Assembly: GCA_020849655.1 (NCBI GenBank)
Contig: JADLFU010000095.1
Coordinates: forward strand, 1-33,945
Reading direction: 5' to 3'
Length of the DNA: 33,945 nucleotides
Source: Polyangiaceae bacterium
Lineage (GTDB): Bacteria; Myxococcota_A; Polyangia; Polyangiales; Polyangiaceae
Shown: one piece after another, positions 1 through 8,944 of the stretch
Position numbering within the stretch: position 1 is the stretch's first letter
Layout: each line of letters starts with the position of its first letter
Made by a program: the position numbers and the translations under genes
The notes under the pieces: generated by a model
Database searches by the model: none
Told to the model about the DNA's origin: nothing
Seen by the model: the letters and a program-made list of their open reading frames with translations, nothing else

Positions 1-90
1 CACGCGGCTCAGGTGTACGCGCGCACCCACGGCGAGAAGTACAGGGGCAGGGTGCCGAACACCCGCCCCGCGCTGAAAGTGGTAAAATGA
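1..90 (+). CDS. Possible 3' end of an upstream gene (partial)
   Basis: From base 1, frame 1 is open for 29 codons and ends at TGA 88-90. The C-terminal peptide is basic and ends LKVVK. Codon use is mostly G/C-ending until the last codons, as at a gene end. I do not recognise the family, and so short a piece could be open by chance in DNA this GC-rich. The opposite strand is also open here but its translation is Arg/Ala-rich and looks like a shadow. Confidence 0.25.
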   Translation, partial: HAAQVYARTHGEKYRGRVPNTRPALKVVK

Positions 91-604
91 GGGGGTTTCG
101 GTCCGTCACAGAAGAGCGGCTCCCAAGCAGGAACAAGCACAGCGCGACGCGACGTCGGGTCATGCGCTCGTGCCGAGCAATGGGCGTGCCGCCGTCGATC
201 GCGCTCCTCGCCGCATGAGCCAGGCGACGCCTGTGACGGGTAGGCACGCCGTGCCCGGGCGTCACGCGGCACGTGGCGCCCTTGCGCCTCGTGGGCGCTG
301 CCTGCGCGGACGGGCCGCCGTGCGCGCGGGAGCTCGGCCACGGAGAGGCTGGAGGTGCGCGCACTCAGGGAGTCCACAGGCAGAAGTTCACGCCCGAGCG
401 AAGACATGGCCCGATCTCGAACGTCCTGTCTCGACACCAGCGCGCTCGCGGGTGGACTCACCCGGGCGTTGTCGCTCGCGACGCCGAGCCTCGCGAGCAC
501 AGCTACCTCGTGACCGCAGAAATGCAGGACAAAGTGCGATCGTTGCGATCCAATCCCACATCGTCCCCCTACGAACTTCGGGCTCGTGGTACCAGGCTGG
601 CACC
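91..604. other. Gene-free stretch, nothing recognised
   Basis: About 510 bases with no convincing gene on either strand. The open frames that exist translate to Arg/Ala/Pro-rich peptides without motifs, as expected of chance frames in GC-rich DNA. I see no RNA gene, no clear terminator and no repeat. The promoter of the small gene at 605 should lie at its right end, but I cannot point to a convincing -35/-10 pair. Confidence 0.4.
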
Positions 605-925
605 ATGTCGGACCTCATCGCAGAGCTGAAGGCGCGTCTCGAGGACGATCCGTGCGACGAGGGGGCGCTCGAGCGGCTCGTCGCGGCGGCGTGCGCCGAG
701 GGTGACTGGAGCCTCGCGAGGGAGGCGCTCACCCAGTGGTCGGAGGTGACGAGCGACGAGCACACGATCGTCAGGCTGCTCCTTCGCTCGGCGAAGATCG
801 CCGAAGAGCGGCTCGGTGACCTCGACGCCGCCGAAGACGCGTACCGGCAGGTCCTCGAACTGAATCCCTCGGCCGAGGACGCGGCGCGCGCGGTCGTGCG
901 CATCCGCCAGTTGCGCGGCGGCTGA
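605..925 (+). CDS. Small TPR-like helical protein
   Basis: A 106-residue acidic, all-helical protein. The pattern 'RLLLRSAKIAEERLGDLDAAEDAY' followed by 'RQVLELNPSAEDAARAVVRI' is a tetratricopeptide-like helix pair with the typical G-D-A-A-x-x-x-Y spacing and an L-x-L-N-P turn. An earlier helix pair (about residues 14-45, 'GALERLVAAACAEGDWSLAREALTQW') fits a preceding degenerate repeat. There is no signal peptide or membrane segment, so it is probably cytoplasmic. The ATG at 605 was chosen because the open frame before it is Arg/Pro-rich and unlike protein. Similar TPR units occur in much longer myxobacterial proteins, so this could be a shortened relative. The partner is unknown and it stands alone between two gene-free stretches. 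Confidence 0.7.
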   Translation: MSDLIAELKARLEDDPCDEGALERLVAAACAEGDWSLAREALTQWSEVTSDEHTIVRLLLRSAKIAEERLGDLDAAEDAYRQVLELNPSAEDAARAVVRIRQLRGG

Positions 926-1394
926 CGAGAATGCTCGCCGTGCGACGAAGGGGTCGCAGATCTTCGAGAGCGGTCGCTCGAGCCGCTCGCCCCAGGGGCT
1001 GATCACCACCACATTTGGCAACACAGCTCCGGCGTCGTCGCCGGAATGCGGCGCCGCCGCTCCCTGGAGGCGCGCCGCGGCAACGTCTCACGCAGACCGA
1101 AGCTGGGCGAGAGGAGGAGAAATGTGCCGCCGGATCACGACGGGAGGGACAGACAACACCCTTCCGCCCAGGCAGCGCCGGTAGACCTCGGTCACATCCC
1201 GCGCGCTGTCGCCCGCAGCGTCGAACGGTCGGACGCGGAAGCCCTCCTGTCGGCAAGAATGGACGACGCGCAAGTGTGGAGGGAGCCTCAGGTCCGACGA
1301 GGCGCCTGTCGACGTGCGTCAACAGTCAAGTCTTCGCCTGTGGGTCATCAGTGGGCGCGCCCGGCCGAGGCTGAGAGCCCGGCCACGCCGAAGC

Positions 1395-1404
1395 GGAAAT
1401 TTCC
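1395..1404. promoter_or_regulatory. GGAAATTTCC palindrome, candidate operator or upstream element
   Basis: A perfect 10-bp palindrome in an A/T-rich island, 14 bp before the candidate -35 box at 1419. A near-identical sequence (GCGAAATTTTCCGC, 20567-20579) lies in the divergent promoter region between the lipoprotein and the exporter operon. The position suits a regulator site or an UP-like element. No regulator can be named. Confidence 0.3.
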
Positions 1405-1418
1405 ACCACCGATTCTGA

Positions 1419-1446
1419 TTGCATGATGATCGTGGAGGTGTACGGT
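1419..1446 (+). promoter_or_regulatory. Candidate promoter TTGCAT-N16-TACGGT
   Basis: TTGCAT at 1419-1424 and TACGGT at 1441-1446 are separated by 16 bp. Transcription would begin near 1453 and leave a leader of about 36 nt that contains the AGGAGG ribosome site. This reading makes the TTG at 1419 part of a -35 box rather than a start codon, although the frame is open from there. Inferred from sequence only. Confidence 0.35.
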
Positions 1447-1475
1447 CTGTCACGCGCCTGAGTCGGCGTGACACC

Positions 1476-1491
1476 AGGAGGGCAAGCGATG
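1476..1491 (+). promoter_or_regulatory. Strong ribosome binding site and ATG that decide the start
   Basis: AGGAGG (1476-1481) is followed by a 7-nt spacer and ATG 1489-1491. It is the best Shine-Dalgarno and start combination in the window. The ATG runs straight into the GTCTC repeat and is out of frame with the long protein in the sequenced state. Confidence 0.75.
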
Positions 1492-4400
1492 TCTCGTCTC
1501 GTCTCGTCTCGTCTCGTCTCGTCTCGTCTCTGCTGGCCATCGGCGCGGTGATGTCTTCGGGCCAGGCTCGCGCTGACTGCGCGCTGTCACGGGCGCTGGT
1601 GCTGCCTCCGTCGATGGACCCCGCCCTGCGCTGCGAGCACGACCAGGACGACAACGGGCTCGACGACGAGGTGGAGCTGGAGCTCGGCCGATGCCTGGCG
1701 CCCGCGTTCCACTTTCAGACGGGGCACGTCGAGCCGCCGACGCGTGTGCTGTTCAACGCGCACGGGCGGGTCCCGAGGGGCGCAGACGGCCAGGCGCTCG
1801 GCCCGATGGAACTCATCTTCAAGTACGTGTACCTCTGGCCGAGAGACGACGGCTTCACGCTGATGGACTGCTGGCAGAAGGCGAAGGACGAGTGCAAGTA
1901 CGCCCTCCTCTTCCCCCCCGCGTACGCCACGTGCCTGGCCGAGCAGGCCGCCTTCTGCGAGCTCTCGTGCGTGGAGAATGGCCACGCGGGAGACGCTCAG
2001 TCGCTCGAGGTCCGCGCTGCGCTGTCGTACCGCCCCGGACGGTGGTCCGTCGCTCCGCTCGACGCGTCGGGGTTCTCGGCAGGGGTCCACCCGGTCCTCG
2101 AGTTCCCCGGCGACCGCCTCCAGGTGTACCTGTCGCCGGGGAAGCACCATTTCTACGCCAGCCCGGCCGCCGACGCGACCTACGGCATCGGCGCCGCAGG
2201 CTATGACTGCTTCGATCCCCACGACGGCGGCAGCGGCCCCTACGTGTTCGACGATCTGAAGCCGATCCCGGTAGAGCCGAGGGAGGCGAGCTTCGTCGAC
2301 GACGCGGTGCCGGCGGACACGTGCTCCCTGTGCCCGAGCTGTTGCGACGGGCTCCCGTGGGCAAACGCGTGCGCGCGTCGCGGAGGCGTCGACGCGCCCA
2401 GCGCGACGTTCGGCACGCCGGACATCGGCATGCCCGGCTGCAGCCTCTACGACGAGCACTTCTGCGGAGGACGCGACGTCGGCAGCCCAGTGGCGATGAT
2501 CCGCTGGGACAGGGGGGAGGTCGACGACGTGGACGGAGACGGAGTGCCCAACGCGGTCGACGCCTGCCCGCTGTGGCCGCAGCCCGTCGCGGAGGGCCCC
2601 GGCTCCGACGGCGACCACCTCCCGCCCGAGTGCGACCCAGATCCGCTCCACCACAACGAGTACGTGGGCAAGGGCGGCGTGCGGTCCGACGGCTCGGTCG
2701 CCAAGGGCACGGTGGCCACGCTGTCTCCGGGCACCCCGTTCGCGCCGAAGGCGACGCTGGGCGGGGGCTACGCCGACTTCGACGGTGACAACGTCGCGGA
2801 CGGCAGCGATCTGTGCCCGAGCCTGCCCGGGGTGAAGGCCGACGTCAACGTCGCGGCCGAGTGGGCAGAGACCGACTGGAACCAGCAGGGCATGGCGCTC
2901 GACCTCGAGCGCGCGAGCGACGCGGCGACCGCGCGGTCGATGAGCGCCCAGACGGGCTACGCCCACCGGGCGAACCCTTGCGATCCGTACCCGGTGTCGC
3001 GCACGAGGGCCTCCTCGAACGACTCGATCGACGCCAGCGCGGCGTACTTCTGCAAGGGGACGGTCGACATCGAGGTGGGGACCAGGTCCATCCCCATCGA
3101 GACCGAACTGTACGCCGGGACGAGCGCCAACGAGGTCGCGCCTCAGGCGGGGCGCACCTATCTCCTCGGCGGCCAGCGCTGCAACTGCGGAGACCGGGGC
3201 GACTGCCTCCGCGACCAGGACGACGACTGCTTCTGGGGCAACACGCGCGCGGGGTTCCCCCAGCACTGGCGCGGGTGGCGACCTACCTACTCGAGCGGCT
3301 GCGCCCTCGATGCCGACGAATTTTGCGTCGCGCCGCCGACGGAGACGCAGCGGGGCGTGACGGCCCAGGTGGCGTCGCGCTGGGACTGGGCGGAGGAGCG
3401 CGCGCTCTTCCCGGATCACTTTCGTCCCGGTGGCTTCGAGCTCGCGCCGCCGACGCCGCAGAACCCCGGGGGCTACTGGCGGAGCGTGGACAAGTTCGCC
3501 CTCGGCGCCATCGTCCAGGAGGGGGCCGACTTCACCTCGCCGCCCGGGGCGCTCCTGGCCTTTCACCCCGGTCAGTCGCTGTACGCCGAGCCCGACACGG
3601 GCGCCGACGGGGCCGCGCTGAAGATTCACGTGGCGAACACGGAGGAGAGTCGCCGGCTGCGGGTGTCACGGTTCGACGCCCTGCTGGCGCCCGCCGAGCC
3701 TCACACCAACGCCGTCCCGACAGGGTACTGTCTCCCGCCGTGGCACGGCGATCTGTCGTTCCTCGACGATCCCGTGCTGGAGCTCGGCGACGGCCGGCAG
3801 CTGCTCGAGCGCGGGCGGCGGCTGGTCGTCGGCCGGGCTGGCGCGAGGCTCGGCGACGTCACGGTGCTCGACGGCGCCGCGAACCTGCGGCGCGCGGTCA
3901 CGCCGGCGCCCTCTGTCCCCTCCTGGCTCGGCGACGGCGAGGGCGCGTTCTCCGTGGTGCGCGGCGCGCTCGACGAGCCCGTGTCGGGGGGTGACACCGC
4001 GATGCAGCGGGCGCCGTCGCCGTCTCTGCTCTGGGTCGAACGCGCGGAGGACGCCCCGGCGCGCTGGGCCGTGCTCGCCGCCACGTCACAGAGCGAGACG
4101 GCGGTGACGTACGCCGTCCTCCGCGAGGGGGTGGCGCCGTTCTTGTTCTCCCGCGCGGGCCTCGTGGTCAGCGACGCTCGCGCGGGCACGGTGGCGGTCG
4201 TCGACCCCACCTCCGGCCTGCTCGCCTCCTACGACGCGACGTCGAGCCAGTGGGCAGTCCACGACTCCGATCTCGTCCGGCGCACGGGCGCATCCTTCGT
4301 GCTCGACGGCGCGACCCTCCTCGTCGCCGGTGGGGCAGTCGCGGGCGAGGCCACAGGGGCCGTGGCGCTCATCGACGTCCGAGACGGGCGGGGCTTCGTG

Positions 4401-5687
4401 CGCGGCGGCTTCCCCGCCCGCACGCGGCCGGTGGTCACGCTCGCGCGTGACTCGCACGTGCTGATCCTGGGCGGCGGTGTGGCCGCTGACGGCCAACCGC
4501 GCGACGACGTATGGGCGCTCGACACGACCTCACCGACCTCCGTCGCGTACCAGCTGCGCGGCGCGACAGTGGGCGGGGCGCTCGAGGCCGGCCGTGCGCT
4601 CCTCGACGTCACGCTGCTGACGGGCGCTGTGTCGGGCATCTTCCAGACCTCCGACGGCTGGACGGAGACCCGGGCCAGGGTCGACGGCGGGTGGCGCGAC
4701 GCGGACGCCAGCGCGAGCCGCGCCACGTGCCGGCGCGACGACGCGCAGGGCGGGCAGCTGTGCGCGTTGCCCGGCGGCGACGAGTGGTCGTCGCCAGGAC
4801 GTGTGACGTGTGACAGCGACTCGCCCCCCCACGCTTGCCAGGGCGCCCCCGGCGACGTGCGCGTGACGTCGACGCTGCCCGCGCCCGGCACCATCGACGC
4901 CGACCTCTCCGCCGACACGCTCTGGACGCTGGGGCGTCGGCGCGCAGAGCGGCGGCGCCTGGGGCTCGATCTGTCAACTGTCTCGGTCGACACGATCCCG
5001 CTCGGCGCCCGCGCGCACGACGTCGCGGCTGGGCAGGACGGCGCGCTCATCGCGACGGACGCAGGCTTCGCCTGGATAGCGTCGCGCGCGACGAACGCCA
5101 CGCTCACTCCCGCCTGCGGCGAGGTTCTGCGCGTGGCGAGCCTCGGCCCGCGCCGCTGGGCTGGCGTGACGACAGTGGGCATCGTGGCGGTCTCGACGGA
5201 GTCCGGCGCGCCGGTGGTCACGTCCCAGGCGCTGTTGTTGCCTCGAGAGGGCGACGACGGGCTCGAGCTGACCGACGTGCCAGCGGGGGCCGCAGGCCGA
5301 TTGCTGTGTCTCGCGAGTGAGCGAGCGCTCGGGAGGCGCGCGGTCGAGAGGCTGGCGCAGTCCACGTCGCTCGAGGGCATCGGGACCGACTCCGTGCTGG
5401 TCGGGCGCGGGCCGATGCTCGCACGCCTGCGGCTCGGGGGTGACGCCTTCGAGGTCACCGGCTGGTTGACGATCCCGGAGGCCCTCGACGCCCTGCGGTT
5501 CGACGCCGCGGGCCAGCGCGCCTACGGCGTCACGGGCCACACCGAGCGGGTGTTCGACCTGCGGGGCGGCGGCCTCCGGGAGTCGCCGGGCGCGGGCGTC
5601 GGCGCATGGATTCGCCGACGCGACGTGGGTGACACCTCGCTGCTCCTCGGCCCCTCTCTCGTGCGCATGGCGCGGGTGTCGCGATGA
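1489..5687 (+). CDS. Large exported protein, VPS62-like N-terminus, thrombospondin type 3 repeats and beta-propeller; apparently phase-variable
   Basis: As sequenced, the continuous frame ending at 5687 can only be entered from the TTG at 1419 or the ATG at 1551. The proper start, ATG 1489 behind AGGAGG, is one frame off because of the GTCTC repeat. With one unit fewer the protein would begin with a signal peptide of about 27 residues ending SGQARA before an Asp-Cys mature start. The mature part (about 1,370 residues) opens with 'DDNGLDDEVELELGRCLAP'. A domain with 'GHAGDAQSLEV' and 'SPGKHHFYAS' follows and resembles VPS62-like surface domains. Next come Cys-rich stretches and Ca2+-type thrombospondin-3 repeats (DVDGDGVPNAVDACP, DFDGDNVADGSDLCP). 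The C-terminal half is rich in blades like 'LLVAGGAV' and 'VLILGGGV', suggesting a Kelch-like propeller. No membrane anchor is seen at the C-terminus. It overlaps the next gene by ATGA. It is probably secreted or surface located; the function is unknown. Confidence 0.8.
1491..1530 (+). repeat. Eight tandem copies of GTCTC inside signal-peptide codons
   Basis: Forty bases of perfect 5-bp tandem repeat, starting with the G of the ATG. The unit length is not a multiple of three, so each gain or loss by slippage shifts the frame. With 7 or 10 copies the ATG at 1489 reads into the long protein and gives a signal peptide. With the present 8 copies it stops at TGA 1549-1551. With 9 copies it stops at the TGA near 1573. 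Confidence 0.95.
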
Positions 5688-7039
5688 GCCCGCGCGCGTG
5701 GGCGGGGCTCGCGGCGCTGTGCCTCGCCGGGGTGGCGAAGGCGGGGTGCACCTCCGACTCGGGTGATCTTGCGTCCACCGCCGGCGCGGCCGGCGCGGCG
5801 AAGGCAGGCGCCGACGGCAGGGGCGGTCGGGCAGGTGGGGCGGGCGCCGGCGCCGGCGGCAAGGTGTGGGGCGCAGGCGGTGTCAGCGGCAAGGCGGGCG
5901 CGAGCGGCGGCGGCGGCTGCCCCGAGATCACGGCGAGCGGGGTGGACGGCTTCGTGCCGGTCGCCCCGTGCCCGAAGAACTTTGCATGCGGACCTGGGTG
6001 TTCACCCATCTTCTCCGTGGGCTACCGCAGCCGAAACCTCAGCAAGTTTCGCGTCGACCCGGGCGGCGTCGTCGACACGGCCGGGCCCACGCTCCTCTAC
6101 CGCGCGGCCGGCGCAACCGAGACCCAGCAGGTGGGGATGCCCGAGAGCGGGAGCGTGTTTCTCCACGCTGCCCTGTCTCCCAGCTACCTGGTGACTCGGC
6201 ACTACACCAAGCCAGAGCCCGAGGAGTCCTCCAGGCAGAACTACATGCACATCTATGACCGGGCGACGGGCAAGCTCGCGCACTGGTGGTCGCTACCCGG
6301 CACGGAGGGCGGGCCGTCGCGGGTGTACTGGGGGGCGGCGGCGACCGACAAGTATGTCCTCCTGTCGACCGGCGCCTCGCTGCTGCGCTTCGATCTGATG
6401 ACCGGTGGCGCGCCGAAGGTCCTCGCCGACTCCAATTGCTACATCGCCCAGATCGTGAACGGACAGTACCTGTGTGCCGACGACTCGAGCCTCCAGTTCA
6501 CTTCGGTCGACATCGAGACGGGCGAGCGCACCACGCTCGCGCCCGGCCCCGAGATGCAAGTCGGCGGCAGCTGCGCGTTCGACGGCAGCGCGTGCGCCTG
6601 GGTGGACTACCGCGACCCGCCCGGCGACAAGTCGACGTTCGACCTCCGAATGGGCGGCGAGGTGTACCGGTTCGACCTCGCGTCGCGGAAGCTGGAGCGC
6701 CTGACGTTCGACTCGCCGGCGACACCCCACACCAAGTACAGCGCGGTCGTGGAGGGAGACTGGGTCGTCTGGCAGCAGCGCTCCGCGATAGACACAATCG
6801 CCGGCGGGTTCACTGTCCCGTCGTTCCAGCGGCTCTACCGCGACGATCGCGCGACGGGCACGCGCTGCTGGTACCCGCTGACAGGCGTGCTGGCCGGGGA
6901 GCTCTATCAACACAAGCTGTACGCCTTGTGGTACGACCCCAACGTGGCGTACCAGGACCGCGTCGTGGCGATCGATCTCGACAGCCCCGAGATCCCCTGG
7001 GAGTGCGGGCCTGCGCCGGCGCCGGTGGTCGTGCCGTGA
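5684..7039 (+). CDS. Exported beta-propeller protein with Gly/Ala stalk
   Basis: A 451-residue protein whose ATG overlaps the stop of the preceding gene (ATGA, 5684-5687), so translation is probably coupled. An N-terminal hydrophobic segment ends VAKAGC at about residue 22. The Cys suggests a lipoprotein, but Lys at -3 makes the lipobox atypical, so ordinary signal-peptidase cleavage is also possible. A Gly/Ala/Lys-rich linker follows to about residue 78. The rest has repeated blade-like strands such as '[20 protein letters not shown]', '[15 protein letters not shown]' and '[16 protein letters not shown]', each a 'x-D-x-x-T/S-G/R-K/x' turn typical of WD/TolB-like propellers. It probably works outside the inner membrane with the large protein before it. 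The substrate is unknown. Confidence 0.8.
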   Translation: MSPRAWAGLAALCLAGVAKAGCTSDSGDLASTAGAAGAAKAGADGRGGRAGGAGAGAGGKVWGAGGVSGKAGASGGGGCPEITASGVDGFVPVAPCPKNFACGPGCSPIFSVGYRSRNLSKFRVDPGGVVDTAGPTLLYRAAGATETQQVGMPESGSVFLHAALSPSYLVTRHYTKPEPEESSRQNYMHIYDRATGKLAHWWSLPGTEGGPSRVYWGAAATDKYVLLSTGASLLRFDLMTGGAPKVLADSNCYIAQIVNGQYLCADDSSLQFTSVDIETGERTTLAPGPEMQVGGSCAFDGSACAWVDYRDPPGDKSTFDLRMGGEVYRFDLASRKLERLTFDSPATPHTKYSAVVEGDWVVWQQRSAIDTIAGGFTVPSFQRLYRDDRATGTRCWYPLTGVLAGELYQHKLYALWYDPNVAYQDRVVAIDLDSPEIPWECGPAPAPVVVP

Positions 7040-7141
7040 CGCCGCCCTCGCGGCTCGTCCGGGCGAGTGTGACCATCCGCAGGCGCGACGAGAACGGCAC
7101 CTGGCGCCTGGCTGACGGTGGTCAAGGGCGCGGCGCTGTGC

Positions 7142-7147
7142 TACCCT
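7142..7147 (+). promoter_or_regulatory. Candidate -10 box TACCCT for a leaderless start
   Basis: TACCCT lies 8 bp before the GTG at 7156. The transcript would start at or within a few bases of that codon. No clear -35 is visible. The arrangement resembles those before 12048, 24884 and 30208. Confidence 0.35.
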
Positions 7148-7155
7148 GGCGCGCA

Positions 7156-7713
7156 GTGGCGGACGAGATCTACATCAGCACCGACATCGAGACCGATGGG
7201 CCCATCCCTGGGCCGCACTCGATGCTGTCGTTCGGATCGGCGGCGTACGCGGCGGACAAGCGGCTGCTGGCGACCTTCGAGGCCAACCTGGAGCTCCTGC
7301 CGGGGGCCACCGGGGACGCCAAGACGATGGAGTGGTGGGCGACCCAGCCCGAGGCGTGGGCGGCCGCGCGCGAGCGGCCAGAACCGCCAGCGGCCGCCAT
7401 GGCCAGGTATGTCGAGTGGCTGGAAGGGCTGCCGGGCAAGCCGGTGTTCGTGGCCTACCCGGCCGGGTTCGATTTTCTGTTCGTGTACTGGTACCTCGTC
7501 AAGTTCACAGGGGGCAGCCCCTTCTCGTTCTCGGCGCTGGACATGAGGACCTTCGCGATGGCGCTGCTGGGCTGCGACTACCGCGAGGCCTCCAAGCGCA
7601 ACATGCCGCGACGCTGGTTCGACGCGCTGCCGCACACGCACAAGGCGCTCGATGACGCCATCGAGCAGGGCGCGCTCTTCTGCAACATGTTGAAGGAGCG
7701 TCCGCGGAGCTGA
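7156..7713 (+). CDS. DnaQ-like (DEDDh) 3'-5' exonuclease family protein
   Basis: A 185-residue cytoplasmic protein. Exo I is 'STDIETDG' (Asp10, Glu12), a later Asp lies in '[13 protein letters not shown]', and Exo III is '[11 protein letters not shown]', which gives the H-x4-D of the DEDDh group. These would bind two metal ions and remove 3'-terminal nucleotides from DNA or RNA. The domain is the whole protein, with no BRCT or helicase fusion, so it resembles stand-alone exonucleases rather than a polymerase III epsilon subunit with its clamp-binding tail. The GTG at 7156 was chosen because it directly precedes the conserved strand and sits behind a TACCCT box; a GTG at 7138 is also in frame. 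The next gene begins 4 bases after its stop. Confidence 0.8.
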   Translation: MADEIYISTDIETDGPIPGPHSMLSFGSAAYAADKRLLATFEANLELLPGATGDAKTMEWWATQPEAWAAARERPEPPAAAMARYVEWLEGLPGKPVFVAYPAGFDFLFVYWYLVKFTGGSPFSFSALDMRTFAMALLGCDYREASKRNMPRRWFDALPHTHKALDDAIEQGALFCNMLKERPRS

Positions 7714-7717
7714 CCAC

Positions 7718-8833
7718 GTGTGCGGGCGCGCTCTGCTGTCACACAGTGAAGGCTCCGCGGCGCCGAGCGCGGGCGCGCCGCAGCGCCCGCGTTCGAGGCT
7801 CCGGAGGCGCGCCGGCGACCTCCGCTCCTGGTGGGGAGCGGCCCTCGGGCTGCTGCTGCTCGCCGGCTGCGCCGACGACGTGGCCCGGCCGCCGCGCGCC
7901 GGCGCCGCGCCCGACGCCGCGCTGGACGGCGGGGTGTCCGACGCGTCGCTGCCGGACGCGTCGCTGGTCGACGCCGCGCCGGCCGACGGCGCAGCGGTCG
8001 ACGATGGTGGGGCGGCCGACGCCAGCGCCGACGCCGGAGTGGTCCCGGGTGGCGCGCGCGTGCGCGTGGTCGCTTCCAACCTGACCACGGGGAACTTCCA
8101 GGCCTACGAGCAGCCCGGCATCCGCATCCTCGACGGCCTCGACCCCGACGTGGCCCTGGTGCAGGAGATGAACCACGCCGGCAACTCCAGCGACGATCTG
8201 CGCAGCTTCGTGGACCTGGCGTTCGGGCCGTCGTTCTCGTACTTCCGCGAGGTCGGGGTGCAGATCCCGAACGGCGTGGTCAGCCGCTTCCCTATCCTGG
8301 CCGCGGGCAGCTGGACGGATCCCCAGACCAGCAACCGCGGCTTCGCGTGGGCGCGCATCGACATCCCGGGGCCCAAGGATCTGTGGGCCGTCAGCGTGCA
8401 TCTGCTGGCCTCGTCGGAGAAGAGCCGCGACCTGGAGGCCACCGCGCTGGTGGCGCTGGTGCAAGCCATGGTGCCGGCGGCCGACTACCTGGTCATCGGC
8501 GGCGACTTCAACACCGGCGTGCGCGACGAGCCGTGCATCGTCACGCTGGGCGCGGTGGTGAGCACGGCGGGGCCCGACCCCGTCGACACGGCGGGCAACC
8601 CGAACACCAACGCCGGGCGCAACAAACCCTACGACCGCGTGCTGGCCGACGGCGACCTGACGCCGCTCCAGGTGCCGGTGGCGCTGGGCGGCTCGATCCA
8701 CGCCAGCGGGCTCGTGCTCGACACACGGGTCTACACGCCGCTCTCCGACGTCGCGCCGGCGCTCGCCAGCGACAGCGCCGCGCCCAGCATGCAGCACATG
8801 GCGGTGGTGAAGGACTTCCTCGTCCCCGAGTAG
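7718..8833 (+). CDS. Endonuclease/exonuclease/phosphatase-fold lipoprotein
   Basis: A 371-residue protein with hydrophobic segment 'WWGAALGLLLLAGC' and a good lipobox (LAGC, Cys51). An Asp/Ala-rich linker of about 50 residues follows, then an endonuclease/exonuclease/phosphatase domain. Visible family motifs are 'VALVQEMN' (metal-binding Glu), 'WAVSVHLLAS', 'YLVIGGDFNT' (GDFN), 'KPYDRVL' and a terminal 'QHMAVVKDF' in place of the usual S-D-H. Such domains cleave phosphodiesters or phosphomonoesters of nucleic acids, lipids or inositol phosphates. Here it would act outside the inner membrane. Replacement of the SDH Asp by Gln may reduce activity. The N-region before the hydrophobic segment is unusually long (about 37 residues) from the GTG at 7718; no ATG or GTG lies nearer in frame. 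Confidence 0.8.
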   Translation: MCGRALLSHSEGSAAPSAGAPQRPRSRLRRRAGDLRSWWGAALGLLLLAGCADDVARPPRAGAAPDAALDGGVSDASLPDASLVDAAPADGAAVDDGGAADASADAGVVPGGARVRVVASNLTTGNFQAYEQPGIRILDGLDPDVALVQEMNHAGNSSDDLRSFVDLAFGPSFSYFREVGVQIPNGVVSRFPILAAGSWTDPQTSNRGFAWARIDIPGPKDLWAVSVHLLASSEKSRDLEATALVALVQAMVPAADYLVIGGDFNTGVRDEPCIVTLGAVVSTAGPDPVDTAGNPNTNAGRNKPYDRVLADGDLTPLQVPVALGGSIHASGLVLDTRVYTPLSDVAPALASDSAAPSMQHMAVVKDFLVPE

Positions 8834-8852
8834 CCAACGAGTGAGAGTGCGT

Positions 8853-8887
8853 GAGCCCGCTCGGGTCGGTGCGCGAGCTCGGGGCTC
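8853..8887. terminator. Hairpin between convergent genes
   Basis: GAGCCCGCTCG (8853-8863) can pair with CGAGC (8874-8878) and GGGCTC (8882-8887), with a 3-base bulge and a 10-base loop. It lies between the ends of the lipoprotein gene (8833) and the flippase gene (8945), so it could stop both transcripts. There is no U-tract. Confidence 0.35.
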
Positions 8888-8944
8888 CGTGTGGCGGCGA
8901 GCGGCGTGAGGGGGACGTCCGTCGGTGAACCAGCCGAGCGCGCC

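Larger units (their letters stand above)
926..1488. other. Long intergenic region and leader before the phase-variable gene
   Basis: About 560 bases without a convincing gene. Its right end holds a GGAAATTTCC palindrome (1395-1404), a TTGCAT/TACGGT promoter candidate (1419-1446) and the AGGAGG leader of the gene that starts at 1489. The left two thirds show nothing I can name. A minus-strand frame at 1088-1273 has protein-like pieces but no recognisable domain or good start. Confidence 0.45.

Noticed and set aside
9-500. 163-codon minus-strand frame at the left edge
   Set aside because: Arg/Ala/Pro-rich without motifs or good start signals.
1088-1273. Small minus-strand frame in the long intergenic region
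   Set aside because: Some stretches look protein-like, but the only start is TTG without a ribosome site, no domain is visible and quality falls toward its end. It could be a gene remnant; I cannot support it.
1419-1488. TTG 1419 as start of the large exported protein
   Set aside because: The frame is open, but the first 23 codons are Arg-rich, the AGGAGG would lie inside the coding region and TTGCAT fits a -35 box. ATG 1489 has far better start signals.
1587-3629. 680-codon minus-strand open frame inside the large exported protein gene
   Set aside because: Arg/Val/Ala-rich, no motifs, antisense to a protein with clear domains.
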